Under the pieces are notes generated by a model. It was not told the origin of the DNA, ran no database searches, and saw only the letters and a program-made list of their open reading frames with translations. DNA of 64,000 nucleotides, from positions 1-64,000 of the IMG/VR virus record IMGVR_UViG_3300008267_000029; one strand, given 5' to 3'. This document shows, piece by piece, positions 1-6,791 of this stretch (its first letter is position 1; the number at the start of each line of letters is the position of its first letter). Both the position numbers and the translations under genes were made by a program. Source of the stretch: a virus.

Positions 1-390
1 CTTAAATGGTTGTGGGGTAATGGCAATCATAAATACCTATTCTCCCCACTTGGTTCAGCAACAATAGGTGTGACAAAAATTGATCTTACTACAGGTATAT
101 GTGATTACTGGTATCAGAACTCTGGTCAAGGTGAAACATTTACCACAGGATCTATGTGGGCATATGATGGTGCAGATAGAGTATATGTTCAAAAAGATGC
201 TACAGGCCGTATATTCTACTTTGACATGGTTAAAAGAGAAATGGTTAACTCAGGAACTGTGCCTTATGGTATGTCTACTGCATTTGTAGGAAATAGAATG
301 GAGATAATTAAAACCGAGGATGGTTTGAAGTATCTTTATGTGGCGAGACATAATGCTACAGAAATGTGGAGAACTTTGGTATTTTGGTAA
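1..390 (+). CDS. C-terminal part of a beta-propeller-like tail protein (truncated by window edge)
   Basis: The reading frame is open from the first base of the window, so the real start lies upstream and only about 129 residues are visible. The visible part is rich in short beta-strand-like segments with Gly/Asp turns, for example FSPLGSATIG, GADRVYVQKD and GRIFYFDM, the texture of a Kelch-like or similar propeller blade set. It ends in MWRTLVFW followed by TAA. It lies just upstream of fibre-like genes transcribed in the same direction, which suggests a tail or adhesion role. Function is inferred from texture and context only; the fold could be another all-beta structure. Confidence 0.55.
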   Translation, partial: LKWLWGNGNHKYLFSPLGSATIGVTKIDLTTGICDYWYQNSGQGETFTTGSMWAYDGADRVYVQKDATGRIFYFDMVKREMVNSGTVPYGMSTAFVGNRMEIIKTEDGLKYLYVARHNATEMWRTLVFW

Positions 391-459
391 ACTGTTGCAT
401 AATTACCTATTCCTTTGTATATTAGTATATAAATATTTATAACTCAAACCTTTAAAGAA

Positions 460-936
460 ATGGATATCCTAAACTGGTTATTTACCCAAGATCAGCAATT
501 GATCAAATCTACCATTAACAACAAGAATACAGACTTGATTGCTATGGCAGCTGACGTTTCATTTGATAAGCGTTCAGATAAGTGGCAAACTTATGCAATG
601 ACAGCGGCTAACTTTGCTCCAGCATTGTATGATACAGCTAACGTTACACAACTTACTAGTAATAATACAAATGTTACTGTTAATGCTCATACAGGTGTTA
701 TTACCTTATTCGGTACGATTAACACGTCAAGCCAGGCTTCATTTGGTGTTCGTAATACAAAAGTTACAGCAAACTCTAAAATCTTTTTGCAGTTAAGCCA
801 TACTGCTGGTATAAGTGTTGTAATTTCACAAGTTACCATTGAAGCACCAACAGCAGGAACTTTTGGAATTCAAATTACAAATGGAGCAGGTGCGCCTTTA
901 ACTGGTGTGAAGATCCATTATATGATAATCGACTAA
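460..936 (+). CDS. Short tail-fibre-like protein, paralogue A
   Basis: A 158-residue protein. Its first ~55 residues (MDILNWLFTQDQQLIKST, then a stretch with AADVSFDKRSDKWQTYAMT) closely match the N-terminus of the gene at 2308-2838, while the rest is unrelated Thr/Asn/Val-rich beta sequence. A conserved N-terminal piece with a divergent C-terminal piece is the usual plan of virion-anchored fibres or adhesins: the N-terminus docks on the particle and the C-terminus binds a target. No enzyme motif is visible. It begins 69 bases after the preceding gene, behind an A/T-rich leader, and is followed 11 bases later by the 452-residue adhesin gene. Confidence 0.6.
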   Translation: MDILNWLFTQDQQLIKSTINNKNTDLIAMAADVSFDKRSDKWQTYAMTAANFAPALYDTANVTQLTSNNTNVTVNAHTGVITLFGTINTSSQASFGVRNTKVTANSKIFLQLSHTAGISVVISQVTIEAPTAGTFGIQITNGAGAPLTGVKIHYMIID

Positions 937-947
937 TACTTATTACT

Positions 948-2306
948 ATGTCTATAGGGAATCTAAAAGATGAAGGTAACAAAGGTAATAACTTCCCTTG
1001 GCAGCTGAAAATGCTCCAAGGGCTTAGTGCTCTTAGTACCGGAATAAATAATTTAGTTGGAGCATTGACTCCAACACCTAATCCAGCAGTACCTGCAGCA
1101 CTTACGGTAGTACCTGAGGATGTTGCAGAAGATGCTTCTTTTAGGTCTCGAGTATCTCAGATTACTACACTGGGCGATCTTAAATCTATTAACAGATACC
1201 GCACAGACATCTGGTTACAGAACTCTATAGGAACAGGTGCTGTATCTTGGGGTAATAATATTTTTAATCTTGCTGTTACCGCAAATGGAGATAGTGCGAT
1301 AATTCAATCTAAGGTATCGTTTCCTTACTTTGCAGGTAAATCCCAACTTGTAGAATGTACTTTCTCTGACTTTGATCCAATACCTAATGTAAGTAAAAGA
1401 GTTGGTTACTACGATTATTTTTCAGGTGGTAGTAAACCAGATGGTTTTTGGTTAGAATCTGGCCCAAACAATACTGTTACTTTCAAATTTAATAATGCTA
1501 TAGGAGGTGTTAGTTACGAATATCCTGCTTCTGACTGGACCAATAGGGATTTTGTTGATCATGACTGGGCTCAGTTTAACGTAGTCATGTTTGACTTTTT
1601 ATGGTTAGGCGGTTTACGTTTACGCATGTTTATATCAGGACCTAAGGGCTTTACCTTGGCTCATGAAGTAAATTATGCAGGGCAAATGGGGGAAGCCGAA
1701 CCGTTTATAGGGTATCCTTCACATCCTGTTACATATGAGATATCTACTTCTGCAGCACCAGGAGGTACTTATAGCTTTAAGCCTATTTGTGCACAAGTAG
1801 CATCCGAAGGAGCTGTTGATAACGCGGGTATAATGAGAGCTTGTGGTAATAGAAATACAGCAATTACTTTAACCGGGGCTGGTACTAGTTTTCCAGTACT
1901 TGCTGTACGTAAAGCATTTGCAAATTCTCCAGTCAAACTAGTAAGTTTTGAATTATCAGTTGCTACTGGTTCAGATAGAGTATATTGGGAAATACAAATT
2001 AATCCTACACTAAGCGGGGCATTAACGTATAATCAAATTGATGCTCAATCTACTACGCAGTTTGCAGTAGGTAATGGTACACTTACAGTTACAGGAGCAG
2101 GTAGAGTAATTGCATCTGGTTATTTATCTACAGGGCAAGCTGTAAGAACTGTAAACTTTGAGGATAATTTTTTATCTCTTTTAGGTGGTGTTAATCCTGC
2201 TATTCCTTCTTCACCAACATTTGCCCCAGACCAATACGTACTTGTAGTAATCCCATTAACCTCACCTGTAAACGTGCTTGCTAGTATGCAAGTTAAAGAA
2301 TTATAA
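948..2306 (+). CDS. Putative receptor-binding / tail fibre protein
   Basis: A 452-residue protein. Residues 1-40 (starting MSIGNLKDEGNKGNNFPW) look like an attachment segment of a kind I have seen on Bacteroidota phage tail proteins. A Pro/Ala/Val linker follows, then FRSRVSQITTLGDLKSI and a long all-beta region with the signature QLVECTF ... KRVGYYDYFSGG, which resembles lectin-like beta-sandwich domains of phage tail proteins. No catalytic motif is seen. It lies between two paralogous short fibre genes and its stop nearly abuts the ATG at 2308, so the set probably forms one adhesion operon. Family recognition is from memory; a particle-surface role is an inference. Confidence 0.6.
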   Translation: MSIGNLKDEGNKGNNFPWQLKMLQGLSALSTGINNLVGALTPTPNPAVPAALTVVPEDVAEDASFRSRVSQITTLGDLKSINRYRTDIWLQNSIGTGAVSWGNNIFNLAVTANGDSAIIQSKVSFPYFAGKSQLVECTFSDFDPIPNVSKRVGYYDYFSGGSKPDGFWLESGPNNTVTFKFNNAIGGVSYEYPASDWTNRDFVDHDWAQFNVVMFDFLWLGGLRLRMFISGPKGFTLAHEVNYAGQMGEAEPFIGYPSHPVTYEISTSAAPGGTYSFKPICAQVASEGAVDNAGIMRACGNRNTAITLTGAGTSFPVLAVRKAFANSPVKLVSFELSVATGSDRVYWEIQINPTLSGALTYNQIDAQSTTQFAVGNGTLTVTGAGRVIASGYLSTGQAVRTVNFEDNFLSLLGGVNPAIPSSPTFAPDQYVLVVIPLTSPVNVLASMQVKEL

Positions 2307-2307
2307 A

Positions 2308-2838
2308 ATGGATATCTTAAACCTTCTTTATTTAAAAGCAAAGTCTTATCTAAAGACAACAGTTGATAATCGTAACCAAGACTTAGTTGTTCTTGGAGCT
2401 AATGTTGGTTTTGACAAACGCCAAGATAAATATCAGGTTTACGGTATGACTGTATCTGATTTTGCTTTACAGTCAAGACCTTATAAGTCTTATGTTGCAA
2501 TACTTACACAAACCGGTACCGCTGCTCCAACTGTAGCTACGATATTAGATAATACATTAGGTGGTACTATTGTATGGACCCGAACAGCTGCAGGTAACTA
2601 TACAGGTACTTTAACGGGTGCATTCACTGCTAGTAAAACTATTGGTGTAGCAAGCCCTATTGCACTTAGTGCAACAGCTATGTCAGTTGCATCAGGAGCG
2701 ATTAGACAGAATAATGCTAATACCATAAATCTTCTAACATATGGTGGAGATGGGTCAGGAGGTTTTATATATGGAGACTTTAGTGGTGGTGGAGGATTTA
2801 CAGGAACAATAATTGTAGACATTAAAGTATATTTATAA
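2308..2838 (+). CDS. Short tail-fibre-like protein, paralogue B
   Basis: A 176-residue protein. The ATG at 2308 is chosen over an in-frame upstream start at 2278 because it lies just past the stop of the previous gene and because MDILNLLYLKAKSYLKTT aligns with the start of the gene at 460. The two share roughly the first 55 residues (NxxDLVVLGANVGFDKRQDK versus NTDLIAMAADVSFDKRSDK). After that this one has Thr/Ala/Gly beta-repeat sequence and a glycine-rich C-terminus (GGDGSGGFIYGDFSGGGG). The gene pair looks like a duplicated attachment domain carrying different distal domains. Function inferred. Confidence 0.6.
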   Translation: MDILNLLYLKAKSYLKTTVDNRNQDLVVLGANVGFDKRQDKYQVYGMTVSDFALQSRPYKSYVAILTQTGTAAPTVATILDNTLGGTIVWTRTAAGNYTGTLTGAFTASKTIGVASPIALSATAMSVASGAIRQNNANTINLLTYGGDGSGGFIYGDFSGGGGFTGTIIVDIKVYL

Positions 2839-2842
2839 TAAC

Positions 2843-3196
2843 ATGGGATCAGCAGACGCATGGATGTTTAGCACCAAAGATGTAATCTGGATAGCAATGA
2901 CAATAGGTTCAGGTTTATCAGCGTATTACGCTCTTAAGCAAGAGCTAGGAAAGTTAAAAGGAAAAGTAGACAAACTTGCTGGAGATATGGTATCTCTAGA
3001 GGCTGATCTTACAGCTAAAGAGACTAATATCTATAACAGAATGGAAATACTAAAAGAAGATCAGAAAGCTGCGCACGAGAAGCTTGATCTAAAAATGGAT
3101 AACTTAACTACTCATATGACACAGTTAAGTACTAATATTGCAGAGCTTACGGGCTATATAAAAGCAAAGAGAGAAGAGGACGGTAAACGTTCTTAG
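2843..3196 (+). CDS. Membrane-anchored coiled-coil protein (holin/spanin-like candidate)
   Basis: A 117-residue protein with one predicted transmembrane segment near residues 12-30 (VIWIAMTIGSGLSAYYAL). The remaining ~85 residues are highly charged with heptad-like spacing (KLKGKVDKLAGDMVSLEADL and onward), indicating a coiled coil. One N-terminal membrane helix plus a long coiled coil is compatible with a small holin-like or spanin-like lysis protein or a membrane-tethered accessory factor. No lysis enzyme lies next to it in the window. It is the last gene before a hairpin terminator. The topology is well supported by the sequence; the lysis role is speculative. Confidence 0.5.
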   Translation: MGSADAWMFSTKDVIWIAMTIGSGLSAYYALKQELGKLKGKVDKLAGDMVSLEADLTAKETNIYNRMEILKEDQKAAHEKLDLKMDNLTTHMTQLSTNIAELTGYIKAKREEDGKRS

Positions 3197-3227
3197 TTTT
3201 CATAGATTAGTTTAGTTTTAGGTTAAG

Positions 3228-3258
3228 TACCTGGGCAAACGTGCCTGGGTATTTTTTT
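3228..3258 (+). terminator. Rho-independent terminator after fibre operon
   Basis: Nine-base-pair stem: TACCTGGGC (3228-3236) pairs with GCCTGGGTA (3243-3251) using two G-U pairs, with a six-base loop and seven T residues at 3252-3258. It lies 31 bases after the stop at 3196 and directly upstream of a promoter-like sequence. Confidence 0.8.
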
Positions 3259-3267
3259 GTTTAAATG

Positions 3268-3297
3268 TTGTAAGTTTAAACTTTTTATCTATATTTG
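3268..3297 (+). promoter_or_regulatory. Bacteroidota-type promoter for the packaging operon
   Basis: TATATTTG at 3290-3297 fits the Bacteroidota -7 consensus TAnnTTTG, and TTG at 3268-3270 lies 19 bases upstream, as expected for the -33 element. It sits right after a terminator and about 20 bases before the ATG at 3320. It suggests use of the host primary sigma factor. Confidence 0.6.
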
Positions 3298-3319
3298 TCT
3301 AAACCTAAATAAGTTAGAC

Positions 3320-3574
3320 ATGGAAAACCAACAAGTTTCAGCAGAAGAAATGGCTGCTAAAAAACAAGAATTGATCGCATCATTTGCCGAACAATCTGAA
3401 ATGTTAGAAGTACAATTGAAGTACGAAACATTAATTGCTGATATCGAAGAACAACGTCTACGTGCTTTAGTAGCACAGATGCGCGCTGCTCAGATATTAG
3501 CTCCGGCTCCTGAGCCAAAAGAAGAAGGTCCTAAAGAACCTACTGCTCCACGAACTCTTAAGAAAGAGAAATAA
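3320..3574 (+). CDS. Small helical acidic protein of unknown function
   Basis: An 84-residue protein. The ATG at 3320 is preferred over an upstream in-frame ATG at 3257, because the latter lies inside the terminator/promoter region and would add a Cys/Leu/Phe-rich stretch of low plausibility. Residues 8-60 look like a long amphipathic helix (EEMAAKKQELIASFAEQSE and onward). The C-terminus is Pro/Glu/Lys-rich and probably disordered. It is the first gene of the packaging operon and its stop overlaps the next start (TAATG). No family recognised. Confidence 0.6.
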   Translation: MENQQVSAEEMAAKKQELIASFAEQSEMLEVQLKYETLIADIEEQRLRALVAQMRAAQILAPAPEPKEEGPKEPTAPRTLKKEK

Positions 3575-3957
3575 TGGCTGTAGTAAATCAGGTACGAAAA
3601 ACAGTTAGAATGGACTTGTGGAGTATTGTCAAGTTCCAACTAGCTGTGCATTGCCATTTAAAGGCACTAAATGTATCTGATCAGGACTTAAGCTGTCTTA
3701 CTTTCTTAGCTCTATCGGGGGAGAAAGAACTTACGGAATTCTGTGAGGCTGCTACTAAGAACAAGATTTTTGGTAGCAGCCAATCAGTTCGTAATGCAAT
3801 TACTAAAGCTGAAAAGAAAAGCTTAGTAGTTAAGAACGGAAAAAGCAAGAAAAAGATATCTTTAAGCGATGACCTAAAGATACAGATTACAGGTAATATT
3901 TTGTTGGACTATAAATTCGTACACGTTGAACCCAAAGAAGTCCAACAACCTGCATAA
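3574..3957 (+). CDS. Small basic protein, possible winged-helix
   Basis: A 127-residue protein that starts within the TAATG overlap with the upstream gene. It has alternating helices (MDLWSIVKFQLAVHCHLKAL, then LSCLTFLALSGEKELTEFC), followed by SQSVRNAITKAEKKSLVVK, which resembles a recognition helix and wing of a helix-turn-helix protein. A short beta stretch ends the protein. Its 3' end overlaps the IHF-like gene by about 32 bases. A DNA-binding or packaging accessory role is possible; nothing in the sequence settles it. Confidence 0.5.
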   Translation: MAVVNQVRKTVRMDLWSIVKFQLAVHCHLKALNVSDQDLSCLTFLALSGEKELTEFCEAATKNKIFGSSQSVRNAITKAEKKSLVVKNGKSKKKISLSDDLKIQITGNILLDYKFVHVEPKEVQQPA

Positions 3958-4321
3958 AGATTTAGCTGAAGAGCTAGGTCTATCTGAAGCACTAGTTTCT
4001 GATATTGTTTCATACTACTGGAGTAATGTTAGAAAGTATTTAGAATCGATGGATGAGCCCGTTATAGACGTGGAGAATCTCGGAGTATTCTATACAAAAA
4101 GTAAATGCCTTCATAAAGAGATACAAAAAAATGAAGACTACGTTAGAATTATCAATCCTGCCAACTTAAAAAAATTTCAGTTTTATAATACAGCTCAACA
4201 ACGTTTGAAACGATTCTATTCCTTAAAGCAAAAGCTTGAAGATCAGTTAAGTTTGAAACACCAATTTAAAGCAACTAAAAATGAAAATCTTAGAAAAGAT
4301 CAAGACGGTTTGGAGCACTAA
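3926..4321 (+). CDS. IHF/HU-like DNA-binding protein
   Basis: About 131 residues. The pattern LAEELGLSEALVSDIVSYYW (helix-turn-helix) followed by a short helix and VIDVENLGVFYTKSKCL matches the HU/IHF fold, where two helices precede the beta arm and a GxF turn. crAss-like phages are known to encode IHF-like subunits near packaging genes. A basic helical tail follows (KKFQFYNTAQQRLKRFYSLK). There is no ATG before the conserved helices: the first in-frame Met is about residue 42, so the start must be TTG (3926), CTG (3950) or similar, inside the end of the upstream gene. Likely role: DNA bending or compaction. Confidence 0.6.
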   Translation: MNPKKSNNLHKDLAEELGLSEALVSDIVSYYWSNVRKYLESMDEPVIDVENLGVFYTKSKCLHKEIQKNEDYVRIINPANLKKFQFYNTAQQRLKRFYSLKQKLEDQLSLKHQFKATKNENLRKDQDGLEH

Positions 4322-4613
4322 GTGGCTCATTATCGAAGGAGTTTTTAACTACTATTTTACCCGCAAAAAAATAGAGAAGATTGCATATTGGCGTAATGAA
4401 ATATGTAATAGTTGTCCATTAATAGATTTAGTAGGAGATAAATGTCTGGTGCCTGGTACTCAACCTTGTTGTAGCGACTGCGGTTGTTCCCTTAAATATA
4501 AACTTCGTAGCATGTCTTCGGAATGCCCTAAGGGTCAATGGTTTGCTGTAATGACTGAGGAAGAGGAAGATGCATTAAATGCTAAACTAGGAAACAATGG
4601 CAATAGTATTTAA
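4281..4613 (+). CDS. Small zinc-binding (Cys-rich) protein
   Basis: A 110-residue protein with a basic, aromatic N-terminus and a Cys cluster: CNSC, a single Cys in DKCLV, then CCSDCGC, and a last Cys in SECPKG. This spacing suggests one or two zinc sites. The C-terminus is acidic. It overlaps the preceding gene by 41 bases and the nuclease gene by 17 bases, so translation is probably coupled. I recall similar small Cys-rich proteins beside packaging genes in Bacteroidota phages, but know no assigned function. Confidence 0.55.
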   Translation: MKILEKIKTVWSTKWLIIEGVFNYYFTRKKIEKIAYWRNEICNSCPLIDLVGDKCLVPGTQPCCSDCGCSLKYKLRSMSSECPKGQWFAVMTEEEEDALNAKLGNNGNSI

Positions 4614-5406
4614 ACCCGAGACCCATAGTTACATAAGTATAGATCCTAATGAGAATATCACATGGACTAGTGTAACAGGTATTATATCTAAACTTAAGAA
4701 AACTTTCGATGCTGATGCTATAGCTCTTGCTTCATCTAAGAAGAAGAAAAGCAAATGGTATGGTATGTCCCCTGAGGATATTAAAGAAGCCTGGAAGAAT
4801 GAATCACAGAAGGCTGTTAATCTCGGCACATGGTATCATAACCAAAGAGAAGCTGCTTATACATCTTGTAATACTATAGAACAAGATGGGATTATTATCC
4901 CTATTTTTAAACCTATAGAGTCTGACGGTATTAAAAAAGCTCCGGAACAAAAGCTTGTAGACGGGATATATCCTGAACATATGGTGTATCTCAAGAGCGC
5001 TGGATTATGCGGACAGGCCGATAGAGTAGAAGTAATAAAAGGTATAGTAAATATTTATGATTACAAGACTAATAAAGAAATTAAAACTGAGGGTTATACT
5101 AACTGGGAAGGAATCACTGATAGAATGCTTGATCCAGTTAGTCACTTGGACGATTGTAATCTTAACCATTATGCATTACAGTTAAGTTTCTATATGTATA
5201 TGATTCTTAAACATAATCCTCGCATGCGCGCGGGAAAAATGATCATAGAACATATAGTATTTAAAGAGGCCGGAAGAGATGCATATGATAACAGAGTTGT
5301 ACTATATGATGAATTTGGTGAGCCTGTAGTAGACAAAATTGTACAATATGATGTACCTTATTTAAAAGAAGAAGTCATTAACGTTATCAAGATGCTTAAA
5401 GAATGA
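4597..5406 (+). CDS. PD-(D/E)XK nuclease, RecB/Cas4-type
   Basis: A 269-residue protein with the ordered motifs of RecB-like PD-(D/E)XK nucleases: SVTGII in the N-terminal region; NLGTWYHNQRE around residues 75-85 (GTxxH motif); GLCGQADRVEV followed by VNIYDYKTNK (Asp and D-Y-K catalytic core); and HYALQLSFYMYMIL (QxxxY motif). These support metal-dependent DNA exo- or endonuclease activity. crAss-like phages usually encode such a nuclease in their DNA-processing or packaging set. It lies upstream of PhoH and TerL and overlaps the next gene (GAATGATG). A role in recombination or end processing is inferred. Confidence 0.8.
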   Translation: MAIVFKPETHSYISIDPNENITWTSVTGIISKLKKTFDADAIALASSKKKKSKWYGMSPEDIKEAWKNESQKAVNLGTWYHNQREAAYTSCNTIEQDGIIIPIFKPIESDGIKKAPEQKLVDGIYPEHMVYLKSAGLCGQADRVEVIKGIVNIYDYKTNKEIKTEGYTNWEGITDRMLDPVSHLDDCNLNHYALQLSFYMYMILKHNPRMRAGKMIIEHIVFKEAGRDAYDNRVVLYDEFGEPVVDKIVQYDVPYLKEEVINVIKMLKE

Positions 5407-5597
5407 TGCTTCAGTTAGATCCAATGCTCCCGATTAAAAGGATATCGGATAATATGGAAGGCTATGCTTTTCTTATTATAGATTATTCTCAGGAGCATGA
5501 TCTACTGTTCACATGTGCTATGGATGACGGAGAGATTTGGACTCTTAATAATAAAGAAATACGCTTTTGTAAAAATATAAGCCTAGACAGAAAATGA
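5403..5597 (+). CDS. Small beta-rich protein of unknown function
   Basis: A 64-residue protein starting in a 4-base overlap with the nuclease stop and ending in a 4-base overlap with the next start. The alternating hydrophobic pattern (AFLIIDYSQEHDLLFTCAMD, then GEIWTLNNKEIRFCKN) suggests a small SH3-like beta-barrel. Its place in a tightly coupled operon supports it as a real gene. No function can be assigned. Confidence 0.55.
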   Translation: MMLQLDPMLPIKRISDNMEGYAFLIIDYSQEHDLLFTCAMDDGEIWTLNNKEIRFCKNISLDRK

Positions 5598-6112
5598 TTG
5601 TTAAACTATTTGATATACAGAATCATAAGGTGATTCCTACAGAACATTGCTATACTTTAAGTACGTTAAAGAATATTATGGATAAGTATCCAGAACAGTA
5701 CTTAAAGATCTACGAGTACTTATTCTATATGACCTGCCCTAATCCTGATTTAAATCCTTTCTTTTATATTGAGGATATTCATAAGGAAGATATTATCTTA
5801 GCTGAAATTGAAGCAGACTTTAGTCCAGAGGATGATTATATCCCCGGTGCATTACAGTTCTGCAAGAAGTTATATGAAACACCAACATCGAGAGCTTATA
5901 ATGGTATCAAGAAGATGCTAGATAATCTTGCAACCTATATGGAAAAAACTCAGATAACTGATGGAAGAGATGGTAATATAACAGCGTTAGTTAATGCTGC
6001 ATCAAAATACCAACAAATCAGAGAGAGTTATAAAGGTGCTTATAAAGACCTTCAAGAGGAACAAACTAGTCATGTTCGCGGAGGAGCAGGACTTGCATAT
6101 GATCAAATGTAA
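5594..6112 (+). CDS. Conserved-looking helical protein upstream of PhoH/TerL
   Basis: A 172-residue, mostly helical protein with many Tyr and acidic residues (LKIYEYLFYMTCPNPDLNPF, then IHKEDIILAEIEADFSPEDD). The C-terminal half has a long helix (ASKYQQIRESYKGAYKDLQE). It is translationally coupled upstream and lies two genes before TerL. That position would suit a small terminase subunit, but no helix-turn-helix or known TerS signature is visible, so I leave the function open. Confidence 0.55.
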   Translation: MIVKLFDIQNHKVIPTEHCYTLSTLKNIMDKYPEQYLKIYEYLFYMTCPNPDLNPFFYIEDIHKEDIILAEIEADFSPEDDYIPGALQFCKKLYETPTSRAYNGIKKMLDNLATYMEKTQITDGRDGNITALVNAASKYQQIRESYKGAYKDLQEEQTSHVRGGAGLAYDQM

Positions 6113-6128
6113 TCTTAACTAATATACA

Positions 6129-6791
6129 ATGGCTACTGAAAACATTAAGAAGAACCCGCCAAAGGGAGATATAAAGTTTGCAATAACTTTATCTGAGGAG
6201 CAGAAGAGAGCTAAAGAACTAATTTTAGCAAAGCCTTATAACTTTATTATTGGTCAAGCTGGTAGTGGTAAAACACTATTGGCTGTACAGATAGCCTTAG
6301 ACCTATACTTTAAACGTGAGGTCAACAAGATAATTATAACAAGACCTACTATATCTACAGAGGACAATGGATTTTTACCAGGATCTGAAAAAGAAAAGAT
6401 GGAGCCTTGGTTAGTACCTATCAAATCTAACATTAAAAAGGTTTACGATAAGCCTGATATCATTACTAAGTTAGAAGATTCAGAAGCTTTAGAACTAGTA
6501 TCCCTTACACACTTTAGAGGTAGAACCTTTGAGAATGCCGTATGCATTATAGATGAATGTCAAAACTTAACTAAACCTCAGCTCCAAATGTGCTTAGGTA
6601 GATTAGGTAAAGGATCATTAATGATCTTTACAGGAGATAATCACCAGATAGATCTTAAGTTTAAGAATGACTCTGCTATTCACGAGGTTCCCAAACTAGA
6701 GAAATCCCAATGGGTAAATAAAGTAGTTCTGAAAGATAATCATAGACATGAGGCGTTAAATGAAGTTCTAAGATTACTAAATGAATATTAA
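6129..6791 (+). CDS. phoH: PhoH-like P-loop ATPase
   Basis: A 220-residue protein with Walker A GQAGSGKT (about residues 42-49), Walker B CIIDECQN, and GDNHQIDL, the GDxxQ(x)D sensor element typical of PhoH and related SF1-like ATPases. The length fits the minimal PhoH domain seen in many phages, without extra RNA-binding domains. The gene overlaps TerL by 11 bases. The biological role of phage PhoH is not settled (proposed RNA helicase/ATPase or nucleotide metabolism). Family assignment is strong; the exact role is not. Confidence 0.88.
   Translation: MATENIKKNPPKGDIKFAITLSEEQKRAKELILAKPYNFIIGQAGSGKTLLAVQIALDLYFKREVNKIIITRPTISTEDNGFLPGSEKEKMEPWLVPIKSNIKKVYDKPDIITKLEDSEALELVSLTHFRGRTFENAVCIIDECQNLTKPQLQMCLGRLGKGSLMIFTGDNHQIDLKFKNDSAIHEVPKLEKSQWVNKVVLKDNHRHEALNEVLRLLNEY

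Noticed and set aside
3257-3319. Upstream extension of the small protein that starts at 3320
   Set aside because: The extension would start inside the terminator T-tract and overlap the TTG...TATATTTG promoter.
5594-6112. Small terminase subunit
   Set aside because: Position is suitable, but there is no helix-turn-helix or other TerS-like signature.
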